From Dyadobacter fermentans DSM 18053 (GTDB taxonomy: Bacteria > Bacteroidota > Bacteroidia > Cytophagales > Spirosomataceae), in the NCBI RefSeq assembly GCF_000023125.1, contig NC_013037.1:5062501-5126500 (forward strand): a stretch of 64,000 nucleotides of DNA. Direction: 5' to 3'. The notes beneath the pieces are model-generated. The model was not told the DNA's origin and did not search any database. It was given only the letters and a program-made list of their open reading frames with translations. Position 1 is the first letter of the stretch. Each line of letters opens with the position of its first letter. Shown piece after piece: positions 16,876-23,971 of the stretch. The translations under genes and the position numbers were made by a program.

Positions 16876-18096
16876 CTATTTCCCCTTCAACCGCTCCCTT
16901 AATCCCTTCATATCCTCACTAATCTTCACATCCAGTATTTTCGCATAAATCATAGTCTGCTTCAAAGACCGATGCCCCAGCATTTTCGAAACCGTCTCAA
17001 TCGGCACCTTGTTACTCAGCGTCACAGTAGTGGCAAACGTATGCCGCGCAATGTGAAAGGTGAGCGTCTTGGAAATCCCACATAGGTTAGCAATCTCCTT
17101 CAAATAAGCATTCATCTTCTGATTACTCAGAACCGGCAGCACAACGCCCTTATTGCAGCACTGAGGATGCTCCTTGTACTTCTCGATAATGTCAAGCGCA
17201 GTAGGCAATAACGGAATACGTGTAGGTGCGTCCGTTTTCTGCCGCGTGGTATCAATCCACGGTTCGCCATCCATGCCGACAACAATATCCGTCGTCTTTA
17301 ATTGCTTCACATCTACATAAGCTAGCCCGGTGTAACAGCAGAAGAGAAAAATGTCCCGCACCTGGCTGATCCTTTCAACCTCGAACACTTTCTCAGTAAG
17401 CCGCTTCAATTCATCCCGAGACAACGGGTTCTTAACGACTTCCTTCTTAGTCAGCTTAAAGCCCTGAAACGGGTCTTTCTTCAACCACTTATTATTGACG
17501 CAGATCAGCACAACCTTCTTCAGGTTGCTCATGTACTTAATCGCCGAGTTGTGGTTGCAACCCCGCGCGCTACGGAGCCAGAAGTTAAATTCAGTAATGA
17601 ACTCAAAATTCAGATCTTTGATCTCCATATCGTCCTTCTTGTACTTCCACTTGATAAAGGAAGCGGTATGCTCCTTCGCGGTCTTGTACCGCTTCAAAGT
17701 GAGCGGCGCGAACTCCTGACCGACCAATGCTTCCATCTGCTCATTATGACGCTCGAATACTTCAAGAATAGTGCGGGTTTCATTGCTCTTACCGAGCAGG
17801 ATGTTTTTCAAGCCTTCTGCGGAAATTTCTTTGTCATCCTCGGTAAGAATTTTCTTGGCCTGGTAAACTTTGGCGGTGAGCATATCCAGGTACGCATTCA
17901 GCGTCTTTGCATCTTCCTTATTTCCGGCAGGTCGTCCGACTGAGGAATTCCACCTTTCAGTGTTCCATAGTTTCTTGGTGGATAGCTCGGCAACCTTGCC
18001 GTCGACGGTGATTCTCAGGTAAACGTAGCGAACTGTTCCCTTCTGATTTCTGGCGGGCTTTAAATAGAAAAGCAGGCCGAATGTTTTCTCCAACAT
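16876..18096 (-). CDS. Tyrosine-type site-specific integrase
   Basis: The 406-aa protein has the layout of Bacteroidota element integrases. An arm-binding domain (FYLKPARNQKGTVRYVYLRI) comes first, then a SAM-like core-binding domain (residues 110-215), then a catalytic domain. The HxxR box is HIARHTFAT, the second His is in LGHRSLKQT, and the nucleophile is Tyr in MIYAKI. The first catalytic arginine (TGLR in most relatives) reads TGLAYVDV here; the related IntDOT also lacks it. The gene sits next to the tRNA-His attachment site and surely drives integration of the element. No excisionase gene is seen beside it. Confidence 0.92.
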   Translation of the reverse strand: MLEKTFGLLFYLKPARNQKGTVRYVYLRITVDGKVAELSTKKLWNTERWNSSVGRPAGNKEDAKTLNAYLDMLTAKVYQAKKILTEDDKEISAEGLKNILLGKSNETRTILEVFERHNEQMEALVGQEFAPLTLKRYKTAKEHTASFIKWKYKKDDMEIKDLNFEFITEFNFWLRSARGCNHNSAIKYMSNLKKVVLICVNNKWLKKDPFQGFKLTKKEVVKNPLSRDELKRLTEKVFEVERISQVRDIFLFCCYTGLAYVDVKQLKTTDIVVGMDGEPWIDTTRQKTDAPTRIPLLPTALDIIEKYKEHPQCCNKGVVLPVLSNQKMNAYLKEIANLCGISKTLTFHIARHTFATTVTLSNKVPIETVSKMLGHRSLKQTMIYAKILDVKISEDMKGLRERLKGK

Positions 18097-18197
18097 AACA
18101 CAAGCGTTTAAAAGTGGTTAAATATCGAGTTACCACGCTTGCCAGTCAAGATGTCCATGCGGTGAACATGTTGTCTATCAATTCGTTATGCCGTTTC

Positions 18198-18245
18198 CAG
18201 TGAGTCTTTTTCTCAAAGTGAGTGAACTACACGAAAGACTCACTG
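18198..18245. repeat. Right subterminal repeat and 12-bp inverted arms
   Basis: 18221-18244 is the exact second copy of the 24-bp repeat at 5678-5701. In this copy only, its 3' part (AAAGACTCACTG, 18234-18245) pairs with an upstream CAGTGAGTCTTT (18198-18209). The site lies between the integrase start and the attR core, where integrase arm sites are expected. Confidence 0.65.
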
Positions 18246-18289
18246 AAAACATGGGAATTTTTGCATTTTTTGACATAGTCTGGAAAACA

Positions 18290-18324
18290 AAAATGCCCGC
18301 AAATCATTGATTTACAGGCATTTT
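18290..18324 (-). terminator. Terminator downstream of tRNA-His
   Basis: AAAATGCC (18290-18297) and GGCATTTT (18317-18324) pair. On the minus strand the stem is followed by TTTTTGTTTT, the mark of an intrinsic terminator, about 25 bases after the tRNA 3' end. It lies inside the element, so the element brings its own terminator for the tRNA it inserted behind. Confidence 0.65.
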
Positions 18325-18348
18325 GTTTGACTTTGAACTTATTTCAAG

Positions 18349-18423
18349 GGAGGGAGACGGGTCTCGAACCCGCGACCTCTAGAACCACAATCTAGCGCTC
18401 TAACCAACTGAGCTACAACCTCC
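18349..18423 (-). tRNA. tRNA-His (anticodon GTG)
   Basis: The minus strand folds as a cloverleaf with D-stem GCTC/GAGC, anticodon stem CTAGA/TCTAG around TTGTGGT (anticodon GTG), T-arm GCGGG/CCCGT, and the extra 5' G (-1) opposite C73 that marks tRNA-His. In the acceptor stem, pairs 5-68 (T/C) and 6-67 (T/T) do not match while the other six do. CCA is not encoded. The 3' end coincides with the attR core of the mobile element. A promoter with TTG and TAATTTTG lies upstream. Confidence 0.9.
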
Positions 18424-18454
18424 GTATTCTATGGGATAACCCCTTTCGAGGACA

Positions 18455-18484
18455 CAAAATTAGAAAAAGGTTTACAGCTTGCAA
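18455..18484 (-). promoter_or_regulatory. Promoter of tRNA-His
   Basis: On the minus strand a TTG (18484-18482), 19 bases, and TAATTTTG (18462-18455) match the Bacteroidota sigma consensus TTTG-N19/21-TAnnTTTG. The -7 box ends about 31 bases before the tRNA 5' end. The promoter overlaps the terminator of sod. Confidence 0.6.
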
Positions 18485-18522
18485 GAGATTTGTATAAATT
18501 TTTTGCAAGCTATAAACCTTTT
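18465..18522 (-). terminator. Long hairpin terminator of sod
   Basis: Arms of 20 bp (18465-18484 and 18503-18522) pair with one mismatch. On the minus strand the stem is followed by a TTTTTC run. It starts 18 bases after the sod stop codon and overlaps the tRNA-His promoter, separating the two transcripts. Confidence 0.7.
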
Positions 18523-18539
18523 CCCAAGCCGGAGCTCAA

Positions 18540-19145
18540 TTATTTAGCCGCAGTGTACAGTGCGTCAGCAGCTTTCCAATCTACAACATTCCAGTAGGCG
18601 TCGATGTAGTCGGGGCGCTTGTTTTGGTATTTCAGGTAATATGCGTGCTCCCACACGTCGAGGCCGATGATCGGCGTGCCTTTTACTTCCGCGATGTCCA
18701 TCAATGGGTTGTCCTGGTTGGGAGTGGAAGTGATCGCCACGCCGTCGCCGGATTTGATCAACCATGCCCAGCCTGATCCGAAACGGCCGGTTGCAGCCTT
18801 TTTGAACTCGTCTTTGAATGCCTGGAATGAACCGAATTTAGCGGTGATGGCTTTGCCTAGCTCGCCGGTCGGTTCGCCGCCGCCGTTCGATGACAGGGAT
18901 TTCCAGAAAAATGAATGGTTCCAGTGACCGCCGCCGTTATTGCGTACCGGTGCCGGTGCTTTGCTGATGCCAGCCAGCAATTCTTCTATGGTTTTGCCTT
19001 CCAGCTCAGTGCCTGCTACTGCTGCATTCAGGTTGGTAACGTATGCCTGGTGGTGACGGTCGTGATGTATCTCCATGGTCAATGCGTCGAAGTGTGGCTC
19101 CAATGCATTGTTTGCGTAAGGTAAGGGATCCAGTGTAAATGCCAT
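18540..19145 (-). CDS. sod: Superoxide dismutase (Fe/Mn type)
   Basis: The 201-aa protein (from ATG at 19145) is a typical Fe/Mn superoxide dismutase. It has N-terminal [21 protein letters not shown], a metal His in [24 protein letters not shown] with the second His, and the C-terminal metal motif [18 protein letters not shown]. It turns superoxide into oxygen and peroxide in the cytosol. The metal cannot be decided by eye. An upstream in-frame start would add nine residues not found in relatives. Confidence 0.96.
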   Translation of the reverse strand: MAFTLDPLPYANNALEPHFDALTMEIHHDRHHQAYVTNLNAAVAGTELEGKTIEELLAGISKAPAPVRNNGGGHWNHSFFWKSLSSNGGGEPTGELGKAITAKFGSFQAFKDEFKKAATGRFGSGWAWLIKSGDGVAITSTPNQDNPLMDIAEVKGTPIIGLDVWEHAYYLKYQNKRPDYIDAYWNVVDWKAADALYTAAK

Positions 19146-19209
19146 TTTTAGTGTAGTTTTAGGATTAAACAATATGTTTTAACAGTTAGGCTAACAGCAG
19201 AAAACTGCT

Positions 19210-19662
19210 TTATGTTCTTAATTGCCTGAAAAATTTGAGTAGTAACTCCTGCGATTCCGTGGCCATTATGCCGGTTACAAGTTTGGTTTTGGGGTGTAAA
19301 AGCGGCTGTCCGACCCGCGAAAATCCGCGCTTTTCGTCCATCGCGCCCACTACCACGCGCTTCACCTGCGTCCAGTAGAGCGCGCCTGCGCACATCACGC
19401 AAGGCTCCAATGTCACGTAGAGTGTACAATCAGTAAGGTATTTCGAACCGAGATGGTCGGCGGCGGCGGTGATGGCGATCATCTCGGCGTGGGCGGTGAC
19501 GTCGTTGAGGCGCTCGGTTTGGTTGTAACCCCGACCGATGATCCGGTCTTTGGCCACCACCAATGCGCCCACCGGGATTTCGCCCTCTTCATACGCTTTG
19601 TGGGCGAGCGCGAGGGCTTCCTCCATAAAGAAGTGGTCGGTTATGTCTGCCTGGATATTCAT
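19210..19662 (-). CDS. tadA: tRNA-specific adenosine deaminase
   Basis: The 150-aa protein is a zinc-dependent cytidine/adenosine deaminase-fold enzyme. It has the catalytic TAHAEMIAI and the zinc motif PCVMCAGA. Length and the GEIPVGALVV start match TadA, which converts A34 of tRNA-Arg(ACG) to inosine. The window also holds a tRNA-Arg with that anticodon (40599-40670). It lies 64 bases upstream of sod on the same strand. Confidence 0.92.
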   Translation of the reverse strand: MNIQADITDHFFMEEALALAHKAYEEGEIPVGALVVAKDRIIGRGYNQTERLNDVTAHAEMIAITAAADHLGSKYLTDCTLYVTLEPCVMCAGALYWTQVKRVVVGAMDEKRGFSRVGQPLLHPKTKLVTGIMATESQELLLKFFRQLRT

Positions 19663-19733
19663 GGTATGTCAAAGAAAAACGGGACATCCATTGCATTGCA
19701 ACAAATGTCCCGTGCTGTTGTAATTATGACTGA

Positions 19734-22700
19734 TCAGGGTTTCATCACGCGCTGAACGGTGCTCAGGTTACCGTTCTTGATCCGCAGCAGGTAAAGTCCC
19801 GACGGATAGTTTGCGAAATCAACCTCTGTTTTTTGCTGTTTGATGGCCTGTGCTGAACGCGGGCGACCATTCAGGTCTACTACTTCGATCGTTGCCTGTT
19901 TGGCCGAAATAGTGCCGGTTACTTCCACCGTACATTTGCCATTAATCACCGTTGGGTAAACCTTGGCCCACGTTGCAGGGGCAGGAGGTTCTACGCCGAG
20001 GATCGGATCAACTTGTACGCGCGCCGTTCCTACGCCCGTGCCGATGCCGCAGCCATTGGTTACTTTGGTAATGGCGTAGGTAGTGGTGGTTTTCGGCGCA
20101 AGTTTGAAAACGTACGGCGTCGCATTCGCAGTGATGAGTGTGTCCTTCGTGCCGTTGTTCAATGTCAATGTCCAGGGAGATTTACCCGTGATTTCGGCTT
20201 TGAGGTCGGCGGTTTCACCTACGAGGATGGTTTGAGTGCCGGTGAGGGTGGCCACTGGAAGCGGGCTTGCATTAATAGTGATCGAGCTTACGCTGCCTTT
20301 AACGGAGAGGTCCGGATTGGTGCCCGAGCTGATCACCCGCAGGAAGAACGTACTGGCCTTAGTAGTATCCGGGAATATGGCCGATACCGAATTTCCGCTT
20401 ACAGTGGACGGGATGGTGTAGAACTTCGCGTCCGCATTTTCGGTAGCTACCTGCAACTTGAAAGTATTGCCGGCAGGGAACTCGCCCGACGCCTGGAATG
20501 GCACGGTGAACGGTTTGCCCGCGCAGATCTCCGAAACCGAGGGGCTTCCCGAATTAATGGTCGGGATTTTCACGGTCACCAGCGCGCTGCCGATGGGAAT
20601 ACCTTTACCGCAGGCATTGGAAACTTCCGTGATGAGGTAGCTGGTGGTTGTGGCTGGGGTCACCGGTACCTGGTGGTTGGCCTGGTCGGTCGTGTCGGTG
20701 GTGCCGTTGGAGAGCACGTAAATCCACGGTCCGTCGCCGGTAAATTTGATATTGATCGTTGCGCTTTCGCCGAGGTCGATCGTGGAGTTGCCTGAAATCG
20801 TCGCCGAAGGCAGGGATTTAATGTGGATTTTGATCTCTTCTTTCGGGCTTTCGCAACCGTTGTTGCCGGTTTGCGTCACGTAGAACGAGTAATCCTGCAC
20901 CTTTTCGGTAAACGGTGTGAATGGTACACCCTGCCATTCGGTCCCGTTGGCTTCGCGGTACCATTTCAGCACGCTTCCGGTCGCGTCGAGGACCGGCGCC
21001 GTTTCGTTCTGGCAGTATTCGAGGTATGTTTTGGTAGCAGGCTTGGGTGTTGTGTTTACTTTCACATCAATTTTCGCACGGTCGCCGATACATCCGGCCA
21101 ATGTCTGCGCAACATAATACGAGGTCGTTCCACCTTCGGCAGTCGAAGGGATCGGTGCTGTTGGGCTGGAAGTCCCGCCTGTTGCATCTGTACCGAACCA
21201 GTTCAAAGTGCCATTGGTAACTGCCGTCGCTTTCAATGGATCAGCAACGATAAACTGGCAGTATTCGATCAACGGCTGCGAAACGCCTGGCACTGCCGGC
21301 AGGGGCTTTACAAGGACTTTCTGCGCAACACGGGTGGTGCTTTCGCAATTTTTGTTCGACACCTGTGTAACGTAGTATGTGGTTTCTTTGGCTTCTTTCA
21401 GGTTAATGGAAGGTGTCGCCGTGCCTCCCGTGCCCCCGTTGGCCGCAGTGTACCATTTCAAAGTATTTCCTTCCGCGGCTTGCGTCGGGAAAGTATAGCT
21501 TTTATCCGTACGCTCCTGGCAGAATGCTTCCGACAGCGCGCTAACAGCAGCCGGGCGGGCATTAACGACAACATTTACTCTCACGCGGGCACTTTCGCAC
21601 ACCAGTGAAGGGTAGCTTGTCGATAGCGACACGAAATAAGGCGTTGTGCCATCCTTGGTCGTGGAAGGCTTGAATGTTGAGGCCAATGGTGTGCCGCCCG
21701 TTTCAACAGCATACCATTTGTATGTGCTGCCGGATGGCGCGAGTACGCTCGCTGCTTCTCCCACACAGTACTCGATCGGCGAGACGGTCGGCTTGGCGGC
21801 TTCCCTTATGTTCACGACGATCTCTCTGCGGGCACTTTCACATCCGGATGCAGTACTTTTCTGGCTAACGTAGTAAGTAATAGATTTGGCTTCATCTGTC
21901 GGCGGGACAGGAGCGTCGGGTGATCCCGTTCCTCCCGAGGATGTGGAGTACCAAAGCAGCGTATGTCCGGCCAGGGGAGTAGCTTTCAATGCCGTTGCCA
22001 CCGCAGGGCTTTGGCAGAAGGCCACTGGGCTCACTACGGTTGGACCAGCGAATGCTTTACATGTAACTGTTACCAATATTTCCGCACGATCACTTTCGCA
22101 GCCGATCGCATTGGTTTGGGTTACGTAGTATTTCGTCTCACCTGCTTTTACAGTAGAAGGTTTCGGTGCTGAGGGTAGCGGCGTCGTTGTGTTTGCATCA
22201 GCGTACCATTTCAGGTTGGTTCCTGTCGCTGTCAGCACCGGTGCATTGTCGCCGACTTCATATGTTTTGTTGGAAACAGTTGGCTTAGCAGGAGGCGTGC
22301 AGGCTGTGACAGTCACTGTAATTTCAGCCCTTTCACTTTCGCAGCCGCTGGCATTGGTTTGAGTTACATAATATCTCGTTGTGCCAGGCGTCGTAGTCGC
22401 GGGCTTAGGAGCGGATGGCAACGCAGTCGTAGTGGATGCATCGGTGTACCATTTGAGATTAGTGCCGGTTGCCGTGAGAACTGGTGCATTTTCGCCTACC
22501 TGGTATGTTTTGTTGGAAACAGTGGGCTTAGCAGGTGGCGTACAAGCAGTAATTGTCACTGTAATCTCAGCTCTCTCACTTTCGCAACCGCTGGCATTGG
22601 TTTGGGTCACATAATATTTCGTTGTGCCAACTGTCGTAGTCGCAGGTTTTGGAGCCGATGGCAGGGCAGTTGGAGTGGACGCATCGGCGTACCATTTGAG

Positions 22701-23894
22701 GTTCGTGCCAGTTGCAGTGAGCACAGGCGCATTGTCGCCCACTTCGTATGATTTGTTGGCTACCGTAGGTTTAGCAGGGGGCGTGCAGGCTGTCACCGTT
22801 ACCGTAATCTCTGCTCTTTCACTTTCGCAGCCGCTGGCATTGGTTTGCGAAACGTAATATTTGGTTATTCCTGCTGTGATAGTCGAGGGCTTCGGTGCCG
22901 ACGGCAATGCTGTGCCGGTAGTTGCATCAGTGTACCATTTGAGGTTCGTGCCTGTTGCCGTTAACACCGGTGCATCGTCGCCAACCTCATATGCTTTGTT
23001 AGCAACAGTAGGTTTCGCGGGCGGCGTGCAGGCTGTAACAGTGACGGTAATTTCCGCTCTTTCACTTTCGCAGCCGCTGGCATTGGTTTGCGAGACGTAA
23101 TATTTGGTTATTCCTGCCGCAGTGGTCGAGGGCTTGGGTGCCGACGGCAGCACTGTCGTAGTCGTCGCATCGGTATACCATTTGAGATTTGTGCCCGTTG
23201 CAGTGAGTACTGCGGCATCGTCGCCAACTTCGTATGACTGGTTGGAAACCGTAGGTTTAGCAGGTGGCGTACAAGCAGCCACAACAACATCAATCTTGGC
23301 CCGGCCGCTTTCACATGCAGCAGGTTTTTGAGCTACATAGTAACTGGTAGTCCCAACAGTCTCAGTGGAAGGGACTGGCGCTGTGGCAGATCCGGTACCG
23401 CCGTTTGGACCATCATACCAAAGCAAATCGGCCGCGGGGGTTGCCGTCAGCGCAGTAGCGGTGGCGCCTTGGGTATATTCGACCGGGGAAATAACCGTCG
23501 GCGTTGCTGGCACCGCATTCACAGTCAGCGCAACACTTTCAGATCCCGTAATTTCAATGACTGCCGCCAACTTTGACACAACGCGGATTTTATAACCTGC
23601 GCCAGCGGTTGCATTCGCAGGAATAGTTGCCGAAATAGGCGTTGTAGCGGAACTGCCGATTTCCTCAGGATTAGCTCCGAAAGCGCCTGCCGCATCGGAT
23701 AGCTGTGCTACGAAAATTACCGCCGGGAGTACCGTTCCGGTGGTAGTAAATGGTACGGAAACGCCACCTCCTACGCAAGCTGGTGATGGGGTAATGGTTC
23801 CCGTTGTAATCGCAGTCTGTCCAAATGAAGCTGCCAGGCAGAACACCGTGGCGAAAATGGTAAGTAAACTTTCTTTAATAAATGTTCTTTTCAT
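19734..23894 (-). CDS. Giant Ig-like repeat surface protein with type IX sorting domain
   Basis: The 1386-aa protein has a signal peptide (ends SFGQ) and about ten Ig-like repeats of some 80 aa. Each has a WY core and the words YYVxQ and CESxRAE. Five are near-identical (residues 208-612, unit beginning CTPPAKPTV). The C-terminal 85 residues form a type IX secretion sorting domain (VYPTVINGKCTVEV, then PSGLYLLRI, QRVMKP). It should be exported by the PorSS/T9SS machinery and stay on the cell surface, as an adhesin-like filament. The gene follows the GH3-beta-lactamase gene by 77 bases on the same strand. Confidence 0.85.
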   Translation of the reverse strand: MKRTFIKESLLTIFATVFCLAASFGQTAITTGTITPSPACVGGGVSVPFTTTGTVLPAVIFVAQLSDAAGAFGANPEEIGSSATTPISATIPANATAGAGYKIRVVSKLAAVIEITGSESVALTVNAVPATPTVISPVEYTQGATATALTATPAADLLWYDGPNGGTGSATAPVPSTETVGTTSYYVAQKPAACESGRAKIDVVVAACTPPAKPTVSNQSYEVGDDAAVLTATGTNLKWYTDATTTTVLPSAPKPSTTAAGITKYYVSQTNASGCESERAEITVTVTACTPPAKPTVANKAYEVGDDAPVLTATGTNLKWYTDATTGTALPSAPKPSTITAGITKYYVSQTNASGCESERAEITVTVTACTPPAKPTVANKSYEVGDNAPVLTATGTNLKWYADASTPTALPSAPKPATTTVGTTKYYVTQTNASGCESERAEITVTITACTPPAKPTVSNKTYQVGENAPVLTATGTNLKWYTDASTTTALPSAPKPATTTPGTTRYYVTQTNASGCESERAEITVTVTACTPPAKPTVSNKTYEVGDNAPVLTATGTNLKWYADANTTTPLPSAPKPSTVKAGETKYYVTQTNAIGCESDRAEILVTVTCKAFAGPTVVSPVAFCQSPAVATALKATPLAGHTLLWYSTSSGGTGSPDAPVPPTDEAKSITYYVSQKSTASGCESARREIVVNIREAAKPTVSPIEYCVGEAASVLAPSGSTYKWYAVETGGTPLASTFKPSTTKDGTTPYFVSLSTSYPSLVCESARVRVNVVVNARPAAVSALSEAFCQERTDKSYTFPTQAAEGNTLKWYTAANGGTGGTATPSINLKEAKETTYYVTQVSNKNCESTTRVAQKVLVKPLPAVPGVSQPLIEYCQFIVADPLKATAVTNGTLNWFGTDATGGTSSPTAPIPSTAEGGTTSYYVAQTLAGCIGDRAKIDVKVNTTPKPATKTYLEYCQNETAPVLDATGSVLKWYREANGTEWQGVPFTPFTEKVQDYSFYVTQTGNNGCESPKEEIKIHIKSLPSATISGNSTIDLGESATINIKFTGDGPWIYVLSNGTTDTTDQANHQVPVTPATTTSYLITEVSNACGKGIPIGSALVTVKIPTINSGSPSVSEICAGKPFTVPFQASGEFPAGNTFKLQVATENADAKFYTIPSTVSGNSVSAIFPDTTKASTFFLRVISSGTNPDLSVKGSVSSITINASPLPVATLTGTQTILVGETADLKAEITGKSPWTLTLNNGTKDTLITANATPYVFKLAPKTTTTYAITKVTNGCGIGTGVGTARVQVDPILGVEPPAPATWAKVYPTVINGKCTVEVTGTISAKQATIEVVDLNGRPRSAQAIKQQKTEVDFANYPSGLYLLRIKNGNLSTVQRVMKP
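22059..23273 (-). repeat. Five tandem 243-bp repeats inside the surface protein gene
   Basis: Five in-frame units of 243 bp (81 codons) code for CTPPAKPTV... modules that differ at only a few residues, while flanking modules of the same fold are clearly diverged. The near identity points to recent expansion or gene conversion; copy number is likely to vary between strains. Confidence 0.85.
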
Positions 23895-23971
23895 GTATCT
23901 GTCTAAATATCTTTCCGCTAACCGTTTGACTGGTAAAGTTAGAGATATTTTTCAAATACGCTGAAGGTGAT

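Larger units (their letters stand above)
5611..18369. mobile_element. Integrative mobilizable element in tRNA-His (about 12.7 kb)
   Basis: An exact 21-bp direct repeat occurs at 5611-5631 and 18349-18369. The right copy is precisely the 3' end of a tRNA-His gene, starting at its discriminator base. A tyrosine recombinase gene lies next to the right end, and a MobC/relaxase pair is inside. This is the standard arrangement of an element integrated at a tRNA 3' end. The cargo is AbiE, a SLATT/lipoprotein pair, an ABM-domain protein and an ABC-three-component operon. No conjugation (Tra) genes, replication gene or excisionase are visible, so transfer would need a helper. Base composition inside, especially 11.9-16.6 kb, is visibly more AT-rich than the flanks. 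Confidence 0.85.

Noticed and set aside
20013..21608. Two plus-strand frames of about 260 codons
   Set aside because: Both are shadows of the repeat surface protein gene and repeat its periodicity.
22059..23273. Possible CRISPR-like array
   Set aside because: The repeats are 243 bp long, coding and in frame, with no spacers.
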